Source: JABDCD01 sp964469525 | Lineage (GTDB): Bacteria > Pseudomonadota > Alphaproteobacteria > Rickettsiales > SXRF01 | Direction of reading: 5' to 3' | Assembly (NCBI GenBank): GCA_964469525.1 | Contig: CAYXYU010000002.1 | Coordinates: 1-64,000 of the forward strand | DNA: 64,000 nucleotides | Translations under genes and position numbers: made by a program | Part shown: piece by piece, positions 26,179-35,853 of the stretch | How the letters are laid out: the number at the start of each line of letters is the position of its first letter | How positions within the stretch are numbered: position 1 is the stretch's first letter | The notes under the pieces: model-generated | Told to the model about the DNA's origin: nothing | What the model saw: only the letters and a program-made list of their open reading frames with translations | The model's database searches: none

Positions 26179-27387
26179 ATGGAATGCCCATTGAGCCGGA
26201 TAATCAGTACGATCAGTGAGCCTGTAAGTCCTACGGGCGGCGGCCGGCCGGGTTTTGCGCTGTTTCGTCTCGGTTTTAGGCCATTTTTTCTCCTAGGCGC
26301 GATATTTGGCGCATTCGCGCTCGGGTACTTCGTCCTGCTGACATCTGGGACAGTCACGTTCCTGCCCAGCCGGTGGGAGATGCTGGTCTGGCATAAGCAC
26401 GAGATGCTGTTTGGCTACACGGCGGCGATTATCGCCGGGTTTCTGCTTACCGCCGTGCCGAACTGGACGGGGCATCCGACCTTAAGAGGCCGGGAGCTGT
26501 CGTTGCTCGTGCTGTTGTGGCTGGCGGGGCGCGTCATGGTTTTTTTCTCCGCGCATTTTCCGGCGTGGCTGGTGGCGGCGGTGGATGCATCCTTTTTCCT
26601 GGCCTGCATGGCGGGCATTCTTCCGGCGCTGGTGAAATCGGAAAACCGCCGCAATTACTTTTTCCTTTTGCTTTTGCTGTTGCTGGCGGCTGCCAACGGG
26701 CTGGCGCATTGGGACGAAACAGGCATCGGCATCTGGCTGGGGCTCGACATCGTGATCCTGATGATGGTCATTGTCGGCGGCCGGGTCATTCCCTTTTTCA
26801 CCGAGCGGCCGCTGGGCATCCATATCAGGCGTGATGGCCGTATCGAGCGGTTCGCATTGGCTTCCACGCTAGCCGCGTTGATCCTCGATGCAGCGGAGGC
26901 GGGCCAAACATGGCTGGGCATGGCATTTCTGCTGGCAGCAGTCGCCAATGGCTGGCGTCTTTCGCAATGGCAAAGCCTTAAGACGCTGAAAGTGCCACTG
27001 CTCTGGGTATTGCATGCGGGCTATCTCTGGCTGGTCATCGGTTTTGCCACGCGCGCACTGCATTATTTCGAATTGATTGGTTCTCCTTCCATCGGCACGC
27101 ATGCCTTCACGGCCGGCGGCATCGGCGTGCTGACGCTGGGCATGATGGCCAGGGTATCGCTGGGGCACAGCGGCCGTGAATTGAAAGTCGGCAAGGCAAT
27201 GACAATCGCCTTTGCCTGCATCAATCTCGCCGCGGTTTGCCGGGTGTTTGGCGTCTGGCTGCTGCCCGCTTTCCTATGGCAATGGGTTCAGGCGGCGGCG
27301 GCTTTCTGGCTACTGGCCTTCATGCTCTTCATAACAGTGTATGCGTCCATCCTGATGCGCCCGAGAGTCGATGGCAAAGACGGCTAG
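26179..27387 (+). CDS. nnrS: NnrS-family heme/copper membrane protein
   Basis: 402 aa, about 12 hydrophobic segments. NnrS is a heme- and copper-containing inner-membrane protein that protects against nitric oxide and its products in denitrifiers. The signatures FRLGFRPFFLLGAIFGA, WHKHEMLFGYTAAIIAGFLLTAVPNW and RVIPFFTERPLG, with FTAGGIGVLTLGMMARVSLGH, are all present. It fits the adjacent nitrate-respiration genes. The Shine-Dalgarno sequence is weak. No nitrite or NO reductase gene is in the window. Confidence 0.93.
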   Translation: MECPLSRIISTISEPVSPTGGGRPGFALFRLGFRPFFLLGAIFGAFALGYFVLLTSGTVTFLPSRWEMLVWHKHEMLFGYTAAIIAGFLLTAVPNWTGHPTLRGRELSLLVLLWLAGRVMVFFSAHFPAWLVAAVDASFFLACMAGILPALVKSENRRNYFFLLLLLLLAAANGLAHWDETGIGIWLGLDIVILMMVIVGGRVIPFFTERPLGIHIRRDGRIERFALASTLAALILDAAEAGQTWLGMAFLLAAVANGWRLSQWQSLKTLKVPLLWVLHAGYLWLVIGFATRALHYFELIGSPSIGTHAFTAGGIGVLTLGMMARVSLGHSGRELKVGKAMTIAFACINLAAVCRVFGVWLLPAFLWQWVQAAAAFWLLAFMLFITVYASILMRPRVDGKDG

Positions 27388-27419
27388 CTGATTCTGCCGT
27401 AAAATCTCCTGAATTTCCC

Positions 27420-27569
27420 TCAAGCAAATACGAAATCGCTTTCGCTTAAAGAAGCCGTCTGGTCGCCTTCGATGTAGAATTCGAAACGGTAACCGTCGTC
27501 ATCCTCAACGCGGTTATTGACATAGGTGCGGTCGGTGCCTGCGCTGTAGCTGACAGCGAGCGTGCCGAA
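27420..27569 (-). pseudogene. Remnant of an AlgE-epimerase C-terminal RTX module
   Basis: About 50 codons reading LAVSYSAGTDRTYVNN, then FEFYIEGDQTASLSESDFVFA and a stop. They align with the end of the complete epimerase next door (LRLAYSATTDRTYVRS, FEFYLQGDYRGQLSDADFLF) but lie in the opposite orientation. Nothing upstream encodes the rest of the protein, so this is the 3' scar of a second epimerase or RTX gene. The remainder of 27388-27721 holds only the promoter region of the intact epimerase. Confidence 0.75.
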
Positions 27570-27721
27570 GCGGAGGCAGGGAATAAATCCATGATAAAGA
27601 GCTTCACTCATCCGCACATTTACTCTCTTATTATAAAATCGCCGCCCCTCCCCAATAGAGAACAAACCCTCTTTGTCCTATCCGTTTCCTTGACTGAAAC
27701 GCAACAGGCGAGGAGACGCTT

Positions 27722-29608
27722 ATGGCTGTGTATAACGTACTGAATTTCGGGGCGACGGCGGGCGACAACACGGATGACACGGCAGCGATCCAAGCGGCGA
27801 TCGACGCGGCGCATGCCGCCGGCGGCGGCAGCGTCTATATTCCGACGGGCCTTTACCGGGTAAGCGGCGGCGAAGAGGCTTCCGACGGCTGCATCATGCT
27901 GCGCGACAATGTGGAGGTGTTCGGCGACGGCATGGGCCATACGGTCCTCAAGCTGGTCGACGGCTCGGACCAGAAGATCACCGGCATGATACGCACCGCC
28001 TATGGCGAAGAGAATGAGAATATCCAGCTGCGCGATCTTTCGATCGACGGCAACCGCGCCAATACGACCGGCAAGGTGGATGGTTTTTTCTGCGGCGTGA
28101 AACCGGGCGATACCGGCTCGGACCGGGATATCACTGTGTCGGGCGTGGAAGTGCGCAACATGTCTGGCTACGGGTTCGATCCTCATGAGCGCACCACTAA
28201 CCTAATCATTCGCGACTCTGTAGCCCACCATAATGGCCTGGACGGCTTCGTCGCCGATTTCCTGATCGACAGCCGGTTTGAGAATAACGTTGCCTATAAC
28301 AACGACCGGCACGGCTTCAATGTCTGCACCTCGACCAACAATTTCGTCATGACCGGCAACCAAGCCCATCATAACGGCGCGACCGGCCTGACTGTGCAGC
28401 GCGGCAGCGAAGATATTCCCTCACCGCATTCCCTCACCATCACCGATAACGTGTTTGCCTATAACGAGCGCGCCGGCGTCGAGCTGAAAATGTCCGACCA
28501 CATTCTGCTCGAGGGGAACATAATCGCTCATAACGGACGCGAGGGGATCAAGATTTACGGATCGAGCAACGTAACGATAGAAGACAATACGATCGAATCG
28601 AACTCCGAGTCCAAGCCGAATTATTACGCGGAGATACAGGCTCTGAACTATGACGACACCAACGGGCCGTCCGGCATGGTCTTCGAGGTGGAATCCATCC
28701 GGATTGAAGGCAACGACATCACGCAGGGGGATAATCACAGCAATCCCGCCTTCGACTTCGCCAACAACATCGAGAATGAAATCACGCTGGTGGATAATAA
28801 TCTCGAAGGGTTCCCGAGCCAGGGACCGGTGACGCTGACCGGCACCAGCGGCAATGACACGCTGACCGGCGGGCCATTCGATGACGTGCTGGACGGCCGC
28901 GCCGGACGGGACAAGCTGACCGGCGGGGAAGGGGAGGATGAGTTCGTATTCTCGAATGCGACTCATTCTACGCACACCGCGCCGGATGCTATTACCGATT
29001 TCACAGTGGGCGAGGACATCATCAATCTCAGCGGGCTCGGGTTCCATACGCTGGTCGGCGGCGGCACCACCGCGGCCGGTCAGCTGCGGCTGGCCTACAG
29101 CGCGACCTCGAACCGCACCTATGTGCGTTCCGACCAGTCGGACTTCGAGTTTTACCTGCAAGGGGACTACCGGGGCGTGCTTACCAACGCGGATTTCAAT
29201 TTCGGCTCATCCGGCCCCTCCAATGGTGCGATTAACGGCACCAGCGGCAACGACGTGCTGGTGGGAACCAGCGGCAACGATATCATCGACGGGCTGGCGG
29301 GCAAGGATAAGCTCACCGGCGGGGCGGGCGACGATATTTTCCAATTCTCCAACCTGACCCATTCAACGCAGTTCTCTCCCGACGCCATCACGGATTTCAC
29401 TCCCGGGCAGGATCTGATCGATCTCAGCCTGCTCGAGGAGTTCACGCACTTGACCACAAACAGCCAAACGGCGGCAGGCGAGCTGCGCCTGGCTTACAGC
29501 GCTACGACCGACCGCACCTATGTGCGTTCCGACCAGTCGGACTTCGAGTTTTACCTGCAAGGGGATTACCGGGGCCAGTTGAGCGACGCCGATTTCCTGT
29601 TCACCTAA
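27722..29608 (+). CDS. AlgE-type secreted mannuronan C5-epimerase with RTX modules
   Basis: 628 aa. Residues ~1-375 form a right-handed parallel beta-helix that starts with the pectate-lyase-like FGATAGDNTDDTAAIQAAID. Active-site motif YGFDPHE places Y150, D153 and H155 next to AlgE4 Y149/D152/H154. Two R-modules follow (about 378-500 and 503-628), each with GGxGxDxL-type calcium nonapeptides and a YSATSNRTYVRSDQSDFEFY segment. No signal peptide, so type I secretion is expected. It converts mannuronate to guluronate in the polymer outside the cell. GAGGAG precedes the ATG. Confidence 0.93.
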   Translation: MAVYNVLNFGATAGDNTDDTAAIQAAIDAAHAAGGGSVYIPTGLYRVSGGEEASDGCIMLRDNVEVFGDGMGHTVLKLVDGSDQKITGMIRTAYGEENENIQLRDLSIDGNRANTTGKVDGFFCGVKPGDTGSDRDITVSGVEVRNMSGYGFDPHERTTNLIIRDSVAHHNGLDGFVADFLIDSRFENNVAYNNDRHGFNVCTSTNNFVMTGNQAHHNGATGLTVQRGSEDIPSPHSLTITDNVFAYNERAGVELKMSDHILLEGNIIAHNGREGIKIYGSSNVTIEDNTIESNSESKPNYYAEIQALNYDDTNGPSGMVFEVESIRIEGNDITQGDNHSNPAFDFANNIENEITLVDNNLEGFPSQGPVTLTGTSGNDTLTGGPFDDVLDGRAGRDKLTGGEGEDEFVFSNATHSTHTAPDAITDFTVGEDIINLSGLGFHTLVGGGTTAAGQLRLAYSATSNRTYVRSDQSDFEFYLQGDYRGVLTNADFNFGSSGPSNGAINGTSGNDVLVGTSGNDIIDGLAGKDKLTGGAGDDIFQFSNLTHSTQFSPDAITDFTPGQDLIDLSLLEEFTHLTTNSQTAAGELRLAYSATTDRTYVRSDQSDFEFYLQGDYRGQLSDADFLFT

Positions 29609-29642
29609 CCCATACTCAAATTGATTATCCAAGGAGAATTCT

Positions 29643-30917
29643 ATGAAGAACGATACGCTCCATGATGTCTGCATGCTGGGGCTCGGCCCGGTGGGAACCG
29701 TATCCGGGCTGTGCTTTGCCAAGCAGGGATTCCGCGTGGTCGGGGTCGATATCAACCCCGAGCGCGTGGCGGCGTTTTCGCGTGGGCTAGCGCCTTTCGT
29801 CGAGCCGGGGGTCAACGACCTGCTGAAGGAATGCCTGGAGAAAAACTCTTTCACCGCGACCGATCGTGCGCAGGAGAGCATTGCGAATGCCCGGCTGATT
29901 ATGATCGCGGTCGGCACCCCGACGCCCGAGGAAACCGGCGTGCCGGACCTGTCGCAGCTGGAAAAGGTGGCCCACACCATCGGGGAGGCGATCGCGCAGG
30001 TGAAGCATGTTCCCATCGTGGTCGTGCGTTCGACGGTGCCGCCGGGGACGATGCGGAACCGCCTGGCGCCGATTATCGAGAAGGCTTCGGGCAAAAAGGC
30101 AGGCTGGGACTTCCATATCGCCTCCAATCCCGAATTCCTGCGCGAAGGCAGGGCAATCAAAGACTTTTTCCATACCGGCCGCGTCGTCATCGGCACCGAT
30201 ATCCCAGAGGCGGCGGACGCCATCGAGGCGCTATACCGTGACGTGGAGGGCAAGCGCAAGCGGGTGGCGATCGAGACGGCGGAATTCGCCAAATACGTCG
30301 ATAATACCTGGCACGCGGTGAAGGTCACCTTCGCCAACGAGATCGCCCGCGTCTGCCAGAGTTTCGGCGGCAACCCGCAGGAAACGGCGGATGTGTTCCT
30401 GGCCGACGACCAGCTCAACATCTCCCCTTATTATCTGCGTCCCGGCTTTGCTTTCGGCGGCTCCTGCCTGCCCAAGGATACGCGCGGCATCCTGGCGCTG
30501 GCACGCCAGCACGGGGTGGAGGTGCCGATGATAGGCGGCGTACTCGATAGCAATGAAGAGCACATCGACCGCGGCGTTGCCAACGTGGAGAAACACCAGC
30601 CGGTCACGGTCGGGCTTCTGGGCTGCGCCTTCAAGGAGCATGTGGACGATCTGCGCGAAAGCCCGGCGCTGATGGTGGCGTCGAAGCTCCTTACCAATAA
30701 CAGGAAGCTCATTGCCCACGATATGGCCTATATGGCTGGGGTGGAGCTGCCGCTGCCGCGCACGGATCGCAAGCTCCCCATCGCCGAACTGAACCGGGTG
30801 CTGAGCGATTCCGACGTGCTGGTGCTGATGCACGGGCTGCCGGAATACAAGCAGGCCTGTGCCAGCTCCGGCAAGCCGTATGTCGATCTGACCACGGTGC
30901 CCGAGGCGGTGAATTAA
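29643..30917 (+). CDS. algD: GDP-mannose 6-dehydrogenase AlgD
   Basis: NAD-dependent four-electron oxidation of GDP-mannose to GDP-mannuronate, the committed step of alginate synthesis. 424 aa. Rossmann motif MLGLGPVGTVSGLCFA at the N-terminus; substrate loop SNPEFLREGRAIKDF; catalytic Cys275 in GFAFGGSCLPKDTRG; FKEHVDDLRESPAL in the C-terminal domain. AAGGAG lies upstream and the epimerase ends 34 bp before, so the two are likely co-transcribed. It is separated from alg8 here, unlike Pseudomonas. Confidence 0.96.
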   Translation: MKNDTLHDVCMLGLGPVGTVSGLCFAKQGFRVVGVDINPERVAAFSRGLAPFVEPGVNDLLKECLEKNSFTATDRAQESIANARLIMIAVGTPTPEETGVPDLSQLEKVAHTIGEAIAQVKHVPIVVVRSTVPPGTMRNRLAPIIEKASGKKAGWDFHIASNPEFLREGRAIKDFFHTGRVVIGTDIPEAADAIEALYRDVEGKRKRVAIETAEFAKYVDNTWHAVKVTFANEIARVCQSFGGNPQETADVFLADDQLNISPYYLRPGFAFGGSCLPKDTRGILALARQHGVEVPMIGGVLDSNEEHIDRGVANVEKHQPVTVGLLGCAFKEHVDDLRESPALMVASKLLTNNRKLIAHDMAYMAGVELPLPRTDRKLPIAELNRVLSDSDVLVLMHGLPEYKQACASSGKPYVDLTTVPEAVN

Positions 30918-30940
30918 TTCCCAGGCCTGTAAGCGTATGT

Positions 30941-31031
30941 CGTCATTCCCCGGATTTGCGTAGCAAATCCTAGGGGAATCCACTCTTTAAACTGGATCAC
31001 CCTAGAATTGCTTCGCAATCGGGTAATGACG
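30941..31031. repeat. Compound palindromic repeat between convergent genes
   Basis: Nested inverted repeats: outer CGTCATTCCC (30941) with GGGTAATGACG (31021-31031); CTAGGGGAATCCA with TGGATCACCCTAG; and two apical hairpins GGATTTGC-GTA-GCAAATCC (30952-30970) and ATTGC-TTC-GCAAT (31007-31019). It folds as a cruciform or three-way RNA. Similar cgtcattcc...ggaatgac-type palindromes are dispersed in many alphaproteobacterial genomes. It may also terminate algD and the facing gene. Confidence 0.75.
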
Positions 31032-31060
31032 ATGTTTGAGCTTCGCGATGACGGGGGCCC

Positions 31061-32365
31061 TCAGTGCTTGTAAGAAAGCGCGATGCCAATCACGTTGGCG
31101 CGGTAATCGGCGGCCGGATCGTTGGAATTGCGGTCCGTAAAGGTGTAATACAGGTTGGCTTCGACATCCTCATAGAACTCATAGGCGCTCCAGAGATGCA
31201 GCCCGTGCACATGGTCTTCCCGGCTGATGGTAGCCGATGAGGTGGTTTCAAAATCGTGGTTGGTATAGCTGTAGCCCGTGCCGAGCCGGAGCTGCTCGCT
31301 GTAATCATGTTCGTAATTGATGCGGGCGCGGGTGCGCAGATACGCCGAGTAATTATTGGAATAGGCATCGCGCACATCGCGCGCTACCCGAACGCGCAGG
31401 CTGTTCATCGGGTCCATTTTCCATTCGGCGTCGGCATACAGATCCACTGCATCCACATCCGGCAGGCGCGCGGCCTCGTAATTTTGTTCCAGATGCCCGA
31501 CCGCCACATCGTAGCGCAGGCCGGCGACCTGCTGCGGCTCGTTGCGGAACCCGACCAGGTAGCGATGCTGCGAGGAATCGCGGGTGGAGGCGGTACTCGA
31601 GTCGATACGGTTGTCGTGATCCCATTCCTCATGCGCGGTTTTCAGGTAAAGTTCATTATTCTGATGGAACCGGTACCCGACCAGCATCGAGCCGCCATAC
31701 TCAATGCGGTCGCGGTCGTCATGGATGTCGGTCCCGCCGGCCTGCATGCCGACATTCTCGTAATTGATGTTATGGGCGCCAAATGCCGCGTTGAAATGCA
31801 GCGGGACATCATTCGGCAGGTAATTCAGCGCCGCCTCTCCCAGAATGGTGTGGAACGGCGTGGGTTCGACGTTGCCCGTGCCGGGATCGTCGACGAACGA
31901 GCCGATGCCCACATGGTCGAGGACATACCCACCCCGGGCTGACAGGGCAGCTTCGTTGCTGATATCGTAACGGCCCTGGGTAATGGCGCTGAAGTCCGTA
32001 TAGTTATTTTCGCTATGGGAGAAATAGGTGCCGTTCTCGGCCTCGATTTCCAGACCCCAGGCATGCCGGTCGAGATTGCTCTGCAGCGCCAGGCGCGGTG
32101 AGAAATGGTTGATGATGTCGCTCTTTTCCCCCGTGGGTGAGCGGAAGATATTGTCGTTGAAGGAGAGGGAGTCCTCGGCGCCCACGATCAGCTTGAGCGC
32201 AGCGAAATCCACCGGGTCGTATTTCTTTTCCTCGTACAGCTCCTCGATACAGGCCAGCTCATTGTCGCACAGATGCTCGACTTCGGCGGCATGGCTCGCG
32301 AGAGGCAGCCCTGCGCCGCATACTACCAACCCGACGCAGGCATAGGACTTATGATTGAACGGCAT
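31061..32365 (-). CDS. Outer-membrane beta-barrel (BBP2-like), probable polymer exporter
   Basis: 434-aa precursor with signal peptide (MPFNHKSYACVGLVVCGAGLPLASHA). Mature part: alternating amphipathic strands typical of the beta-barrel porin 2 group seen in exopolysaccharide loci (SLSFNDNIFRSPTGEKSDIINHFSP near the start, YRANVIGIALSYKH at the end). Located beside the AlgK-like lipoprotein and facing algD. In Pseudomonas that position belongs to AlgE, the alginate porin. This protein is not obviously AlgE and may replace it; inference from context. Confidence 0.75.
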   Translation of the reverse strand: MPFNHKSYACVGLVVCGAGLPLASHAAEVEHLCDNELACIEELYEEKKYDPVDFAALKLIVGAEDSLSFNDNIFRSPTGEKSDIINHFSPRLALQSNLDRHAWGLEIEAENGTYFSHSENNYTDFSAITQGRYDISNEAALSARGGYVLDHVGIGSFVDDPGTGNVEPTPFHTILGEAALNYLPNDVPLHFNAAFGAHNINYENVGMQAGGTDIHDDRDRIEYGGSMLVGYRFHQNNELYLKTAHEEWDHDNRIDSSTASTRDSSQHRYLVGFRNEPQQVAGLRYDVAVGHLEQNYEAARLPDVDAVDLYADAEWKMDPMNSLRVRVARDVRDAYSNNYSAYLRTRARINYEHDYSEQLRLGTGYSYTNHDFETTSSATISREDHVHGLHLWSAYEFYEDVEANLYYTFTDRNSNDPAADYRANVIGIALSYKH

Positions 32366-32389
32366 ATAGGCATCCTTTACGAGGTATTA

Positions 32390-34165
32390 CTACTGCTCGG
32401 CAATAGTAATAGCATCGGATGCCAAATGGTAACCATTGTTTTTTGCCTGATTTAACCAATATTTCGCTTCCTGTAGGTTTTGCGCCACACCTTTGCCGCT
32501 GGCGTACATGAGCCCCGTCTGGTACTGGCCTTCCACCTCGCCCGCTTCCGCCGCTTTCCGGTACCAGGCGAATACCTGCTGGTCCGTCTGCTCGCCGGCT
32601 CCGTTCACCGCCATTTCCCGCGCCTTATGCAGCATGGCTTTGCCGCTGCCCAGTTCGGCCGCGCGGGCCATCCACTGCCCGGCCTGCTCGGGTTGGGTAT
32701 TTTTATAATACTGACCGAGCTCATAGGTGGCTTCCGCAGAACCATACCTAGCCGCCAGCCGCCACTGGCGGACAATCCGCTCCTTATGCGCATCGCCCAG
32801 CTGGCTGGCATTCTCCGTAATGGCATCGAACAGCTTTTTTGGCTCCACCTGCCGGTAAATAGCCTGGTAAAGGTAATTTTCCTTATCTTTCTCCTCCCAG
32901 CTATCCACCATCAGCATCGCATGCAGATTATGGTTCTGGTCAGCTAAAGCTTTGAAATGCTGATATGCTTTGTCTTTATCTGCACCGGCACTGAGCAGCA
33001 TGGCGTAGCCCTTTTCCACTTCCGGGGTCATGGTGGCCAGCTGGCGCAACCGTTCGCGTTCGGCCTCGCGCAGCTGTTTCTCACGCTCTTTTTCCAGCCG
33101 GACGATCTGTTTCAACCGCTCCTCCTCCTGATACTGCCGCCAGGAGTTCCTGGCCTCCGGATTGCCGCGGGCGATGGCCTTGCCGTACCAGCGTTCCATC
33201 AGTTCCGCATGGCCGGGCTGGTCCTTGGTGCGCTTGTAGATCTTGGCGAGGTGATAGGCCTGGCTGCCGTCGAGGTCGCCACCCTTTTCCCGCATGGCGA
33301 ACCAGCGCAGCGCCTTTTCGTTATCCTCGGCATCATAAAAGGCTTTGCCCAGCGCTTCCATCGCCTGCAGGTTATTCCGCGCCGCCGCGGTCTGAAGCAG
33401 CGTCATGCCTTCATTATAGGACGGGGAATTAGCAGGCACGCCATGCATCAGCAGCTGAGCAAGCTCGACCGGCGCATCCTGGCGGTCGCCACGCTTGAGC
33501 GCCACGCTGTACCATTGCTTCGCGCTCCGTCCTGCTTCGGCATGCGCGGCTGCCGGGTGTAGATAAATGTCACGATAGATCCGTGCAATCTGCACGGCAT
33601 CCCGTGCCGGGCTGTTGCTCCGGTAGTACATGCGTTCAGCAAGCCGGGCCGGAGGCAGCGCCTTGTCGAACTGTTCTTTCGCGATATACAGTTTGGCCAG
33701 GTTGAGCGCCGCGTCGATCGATTCATACTGGTGGCGCAGGAGAATTTTCTCGGCCTTGTCGTAATCTCGCCGCGCCGGGCTCGCTTCCATATAGGCCTTG
33801 GCCAGCCGGACGGGCGAGCCGTCATAACCGGCCGCATAGGCCTGTTCCAGGTATTTCAGGGTTTCGTCGTGCCGTTCGTTGGCTTTCGCCAGCTGCGCCA
33901 GCTGGAAGGCGGCTTCCGATTTTACCTGACGATCGGGCGAGGCGTAGGCCTGCTCCAGCGCCTGCTCCGCCTGGTCATACTGCCGGTAATGACGCAGCCG
34001 CTGTCCTTCGATCAGTTGCTCGCTTCCTTCCTTGGCAATCAGCGTGTATTCACCGCAGGCAGAAAGTGAGAGCAGCGCGCACAAGCTGACGCAGCGCCAC
34101 AGTTTCCCTTTTGCATTTTCTACCGGGGCAATCGTTTGCATCTTGCCAGCTCGCGCATGATTCAC
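32390..34165 (-). CDS. AlgK-like Sel1-repeat lipoprotein
   Basis: 591 aa. An N-terminal hydrophobic stretch with lipobox LSLSACG predicts a lipoprotein. Then many Sel1/TPR-like repeats (AEQALEQAYA, ALNLAKLYIAKEQFDKAL, ATYELGQYYKNTQPEQAGQWMARAAELGSGKAM, GQYQTGLMYASGKGV) with a charged coiled-coil insert near 340-375. AlgK in Pseudomonas is a TPR lipoprotein that scaffolds the periplasmic complex and helps place the porin; the domain type and neighbourhood match. GTG start at 34165; an ATG at 34141 is an alternative. No clear Shine-Dalgarno sequence. Only 24 bp from the porin gene, hence an operon. Confidence 0.8.
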   Translation of the reverse strand: MNHARAGKMQTIAPVENAKGKLWRCVSLCALLSLSACGEYTLIAKEGSEQLIEGQRLRHYRQYDQAEQALEQAYASPDRQVKSEAAFQLAQLAKANERHDETLKYLEQAYAAGYDGSPVRLAKAYMEASPARRDYDKAEKILLRHQYESIDAALNLAKLYIAKEQFDKALPPARLAERMYYRSNSPARDAVQIARIYRDIYLHPAAAHAEAGRSAKQWYSVALKRGDRQDAPVELAQLLMHGVPANSPSYNEGMTLLQTAAARNNLQAMEALGKAFYDAEDNEKALRWFAMREKGGDLDGSQAYHLAKIYKRTKDQPGHAELMERWYGKAIARGNPEARNSWRQYQEEERLKQIVRLEKEREKQLREAERERLRQLATMTPEVEKGYAMLLSAGADKDKAYQHFKALADQNHNLHAMLMVDSWEEKDKENYLYQAIYRQVEPKKLFDAITENASQLGDAHKERIVRQWRLAARYGSAEATYELGQYYKNTQPEQAGQWMARAAELGSGKAMLHKAREMAVNGAGEQTDQQVFAWYRKAAEAGEVEGQYQTGLMYASGKGVAQNLQEAKYWLNQAKNNGYHLASDAITIAEQ

Positions 34166-34290
34166 ATTAAGATGAAGATGTAGGAAACCCGGTATAAAAA
34201 ATATATATTCAAAGTATTCCGGCGCCTCAAACTTGATGGAATTTTTATACGGCGAACTTTAAGAGGTGGCTTTCTCAAGAGGAAAGACGC
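34166..34290. promoter_or_regulatory. Divergent control region of the AlgK-like gene and alg8
   Basis: A 125-bp region with an AT-rich core (around 34193-34215, AAAAAATATATATTCAAAG). It must hold promoters for both directions. No FNR, CtrA or other recognisable operator was found. Confidence 0.4.
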
Positions 34291-35853
34291 TTGCCGGCCA
34301 TTCGCTTCAATAAGAATCTTCTCGGCCATGCCGCCTACCTGCTGGCGCTGGTGGCATTTACCGTCTCGCTGCCTTCCTCGCTGTGGGACCCGGAATCAAG
34401 GAATTTCATCCTGATCATCGGTTATATCGCCCTCTGGCGGTATTCCTGGTGGGGGATCAACCTCGTTCGTTTCCTGATCTATGAAAAAAGGGTTTTCCCC
34501 CGCTGGCGCGCGATCATCAACCAGCGCCAAAGCGAGCTGATGCCGTCGCACGTGTACCTGCTGGTGACCAGCTTCCGCATCGATACGCAGACGACCCGGC
34601 TGGTCTATGACAGCTGCCTTCGGGAGGCGGTGAATTTCAATTCCAAACATCATATTCCCGTTTCCATCGTGGCCTCCATCGTCGAGAAGTCGGACGAGGT
34701 GCTGATCAAGAAGCTCTTCGCGCTGCACCGGCCATCTCCCACCGTGAAACTTATCTTCACCCGCATCGGCGGCACCGGTAAACGCGACGCGCTGGCCTAC
34801 GGCTTCCGGGCGATCTCCAAGACATGCCCGCCCGGTGATGCGGTAGCGGCGGTGATTGATGGCGACAGCATGCTGGAGCCCGACCTTATCGAGAAATGCG
34901 TGCCGTTGTTCAAGCTGCATCCCGACCTCGGCGCCTTGACCACCGACGAGATCTGCAGGGTGGAGGGCAACTGGAAATTCCGCGACTGGTACAGCATGCG
35001 GTTCGCCCAGCGGCACATCTACATGTCGTCGGTCAGCCTTTCCAAGCGTGTGCTGACGCTCACCGGCCGCATGTCCATGTTTCGGACTGACATCGTCTGC
35101 GATCCCGCCTTCATTGAGCGCGTGGAGTTGGACTGGATCGATCACTGGCGGCTCAAACGCTTCAAATTCCTGACCGGCGACGACAAGTCCTCCTGGTTCC
35201 ATATCCTAAGCCGGGGCTATGCGATGCTGTATGTGCCGGACGTGAAGGTGATGACCATTGAGACGCCGCCCGACCCCAGCTTCTTCCGCAGCTCGGTCAT
35301 GCTGATGCGGCGCTGGTTCGGCAACATGCTGCGCACCAACGACCGTGCCATCAAACTCGGACCGAAGATCATGGGATGGTTCCCGTGGATCAGCATCATC
35401 GACCAGCGCCTGTCCATGTGGACGGCGCTGACCGGCCTGACGGTAACGCTGCTGGCGTGGCTGGCCGGCATCGAGTATGCGCTGGTGTTTTATCTATACT
35501 GGATGATGCTGACGCGCTACCTACTGGTGCTGACGTTCCTGTTCTCGCGGCCCACGGTCAGCGCCACCTATCCGTTCTTCCTCTATTACAACCAGATCGT
35601 CGGTTCTTTCATCAAGACCTACGTGCTGTTCCGGCTGGACAAGCAGAGATGGACGCGGCAGAACACCGCGCTGTCACTTGGGAGAGGGGTCTGGGCACAG
35701 CGGCTGGTCAGCTTCAGCTCCTTCTACATGCATGCATTCGCCTATGCCGTTTTTATCCTGGGCCTTGCCTTCATAACGGATATTTTATCGCCCCCGAACC
35801 TACATTATTGGATGTTTATCACCGGGAGTATTCACCATCGTTTCCAATCTTAA
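34291..35853 (+). CDS. alg8: Mannuronan synthase catalytic subunit Alg8
   Basis: 520-aa GT2-family membrane glycosyltransferase that polymerises GDP-mannuronate. N-terminal membrane helices, then the cytoplasmic catalytic domain with the nucleotide-binding Asp residues in AAVIDGDSMLEPDLIEKC, acceptor-site LTTDEICRVEGNWKFRDWYSMRFAQRH, TGDDKSSW and the QxxRW-like LMRRWFGNMLR. Several C-terminal helices follow. TTG start at 34291 with AGAGGAAAG 5 nt upstream; no ATG is near. Starts the alg8-alg44-algG-algL unit. Confidence 0.95.
   Translation: MPAIRFNKNLLGHAAYLLALVAFTVSLPSSLWDPESRNFILIIGYIALWRYSWWGINLVRFLIYEKRVFPRWRAIINQRQSELMPSHVYLLVTSFRIDTQTTRLVYDSCLREAVNFNSKHHIPVSIVASIVEKSDEVLIKKLFALHRPSPTVKLIFTRIGGTGKRDALAYGFRAISKTCPPGDAVAAVIDGDSMLEPDLIEKCVPLFKLHPDLGALTTDEICRVEGNWKFRDWYSMRFAQRHIYMSSVSLSKRVLTLTGRMSMFRTDIVCDPAFIERVELDWIDHWRLKRFKFLTGDDKSSWFHILSRGYAMLYVPDVKVMTIETPPDPSFFRSSVMLMRRWFGNMLRTNDRAIKLGPKIMGWFPWISIIDQRLSMWTALTGLTVTLLAWLAGIEYALVFYLYWMMLTRYLLVLTFLFSRPTVSATYPFFLYYNQIVGSFIKTYVLFRLDKQRWTRQNTALSLGRGVWAQRLVSFSSFYMHAFAYAVFILGLAFITDILSPPNLHYWMFITGSIHHRFQS

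Noticed and set aside
31256..31942. Plus-strand frame over the porin gene
   Set aside because: The minus-strand product has a signal peptide and beta-barrel pattern; the antisense frame has no family features.
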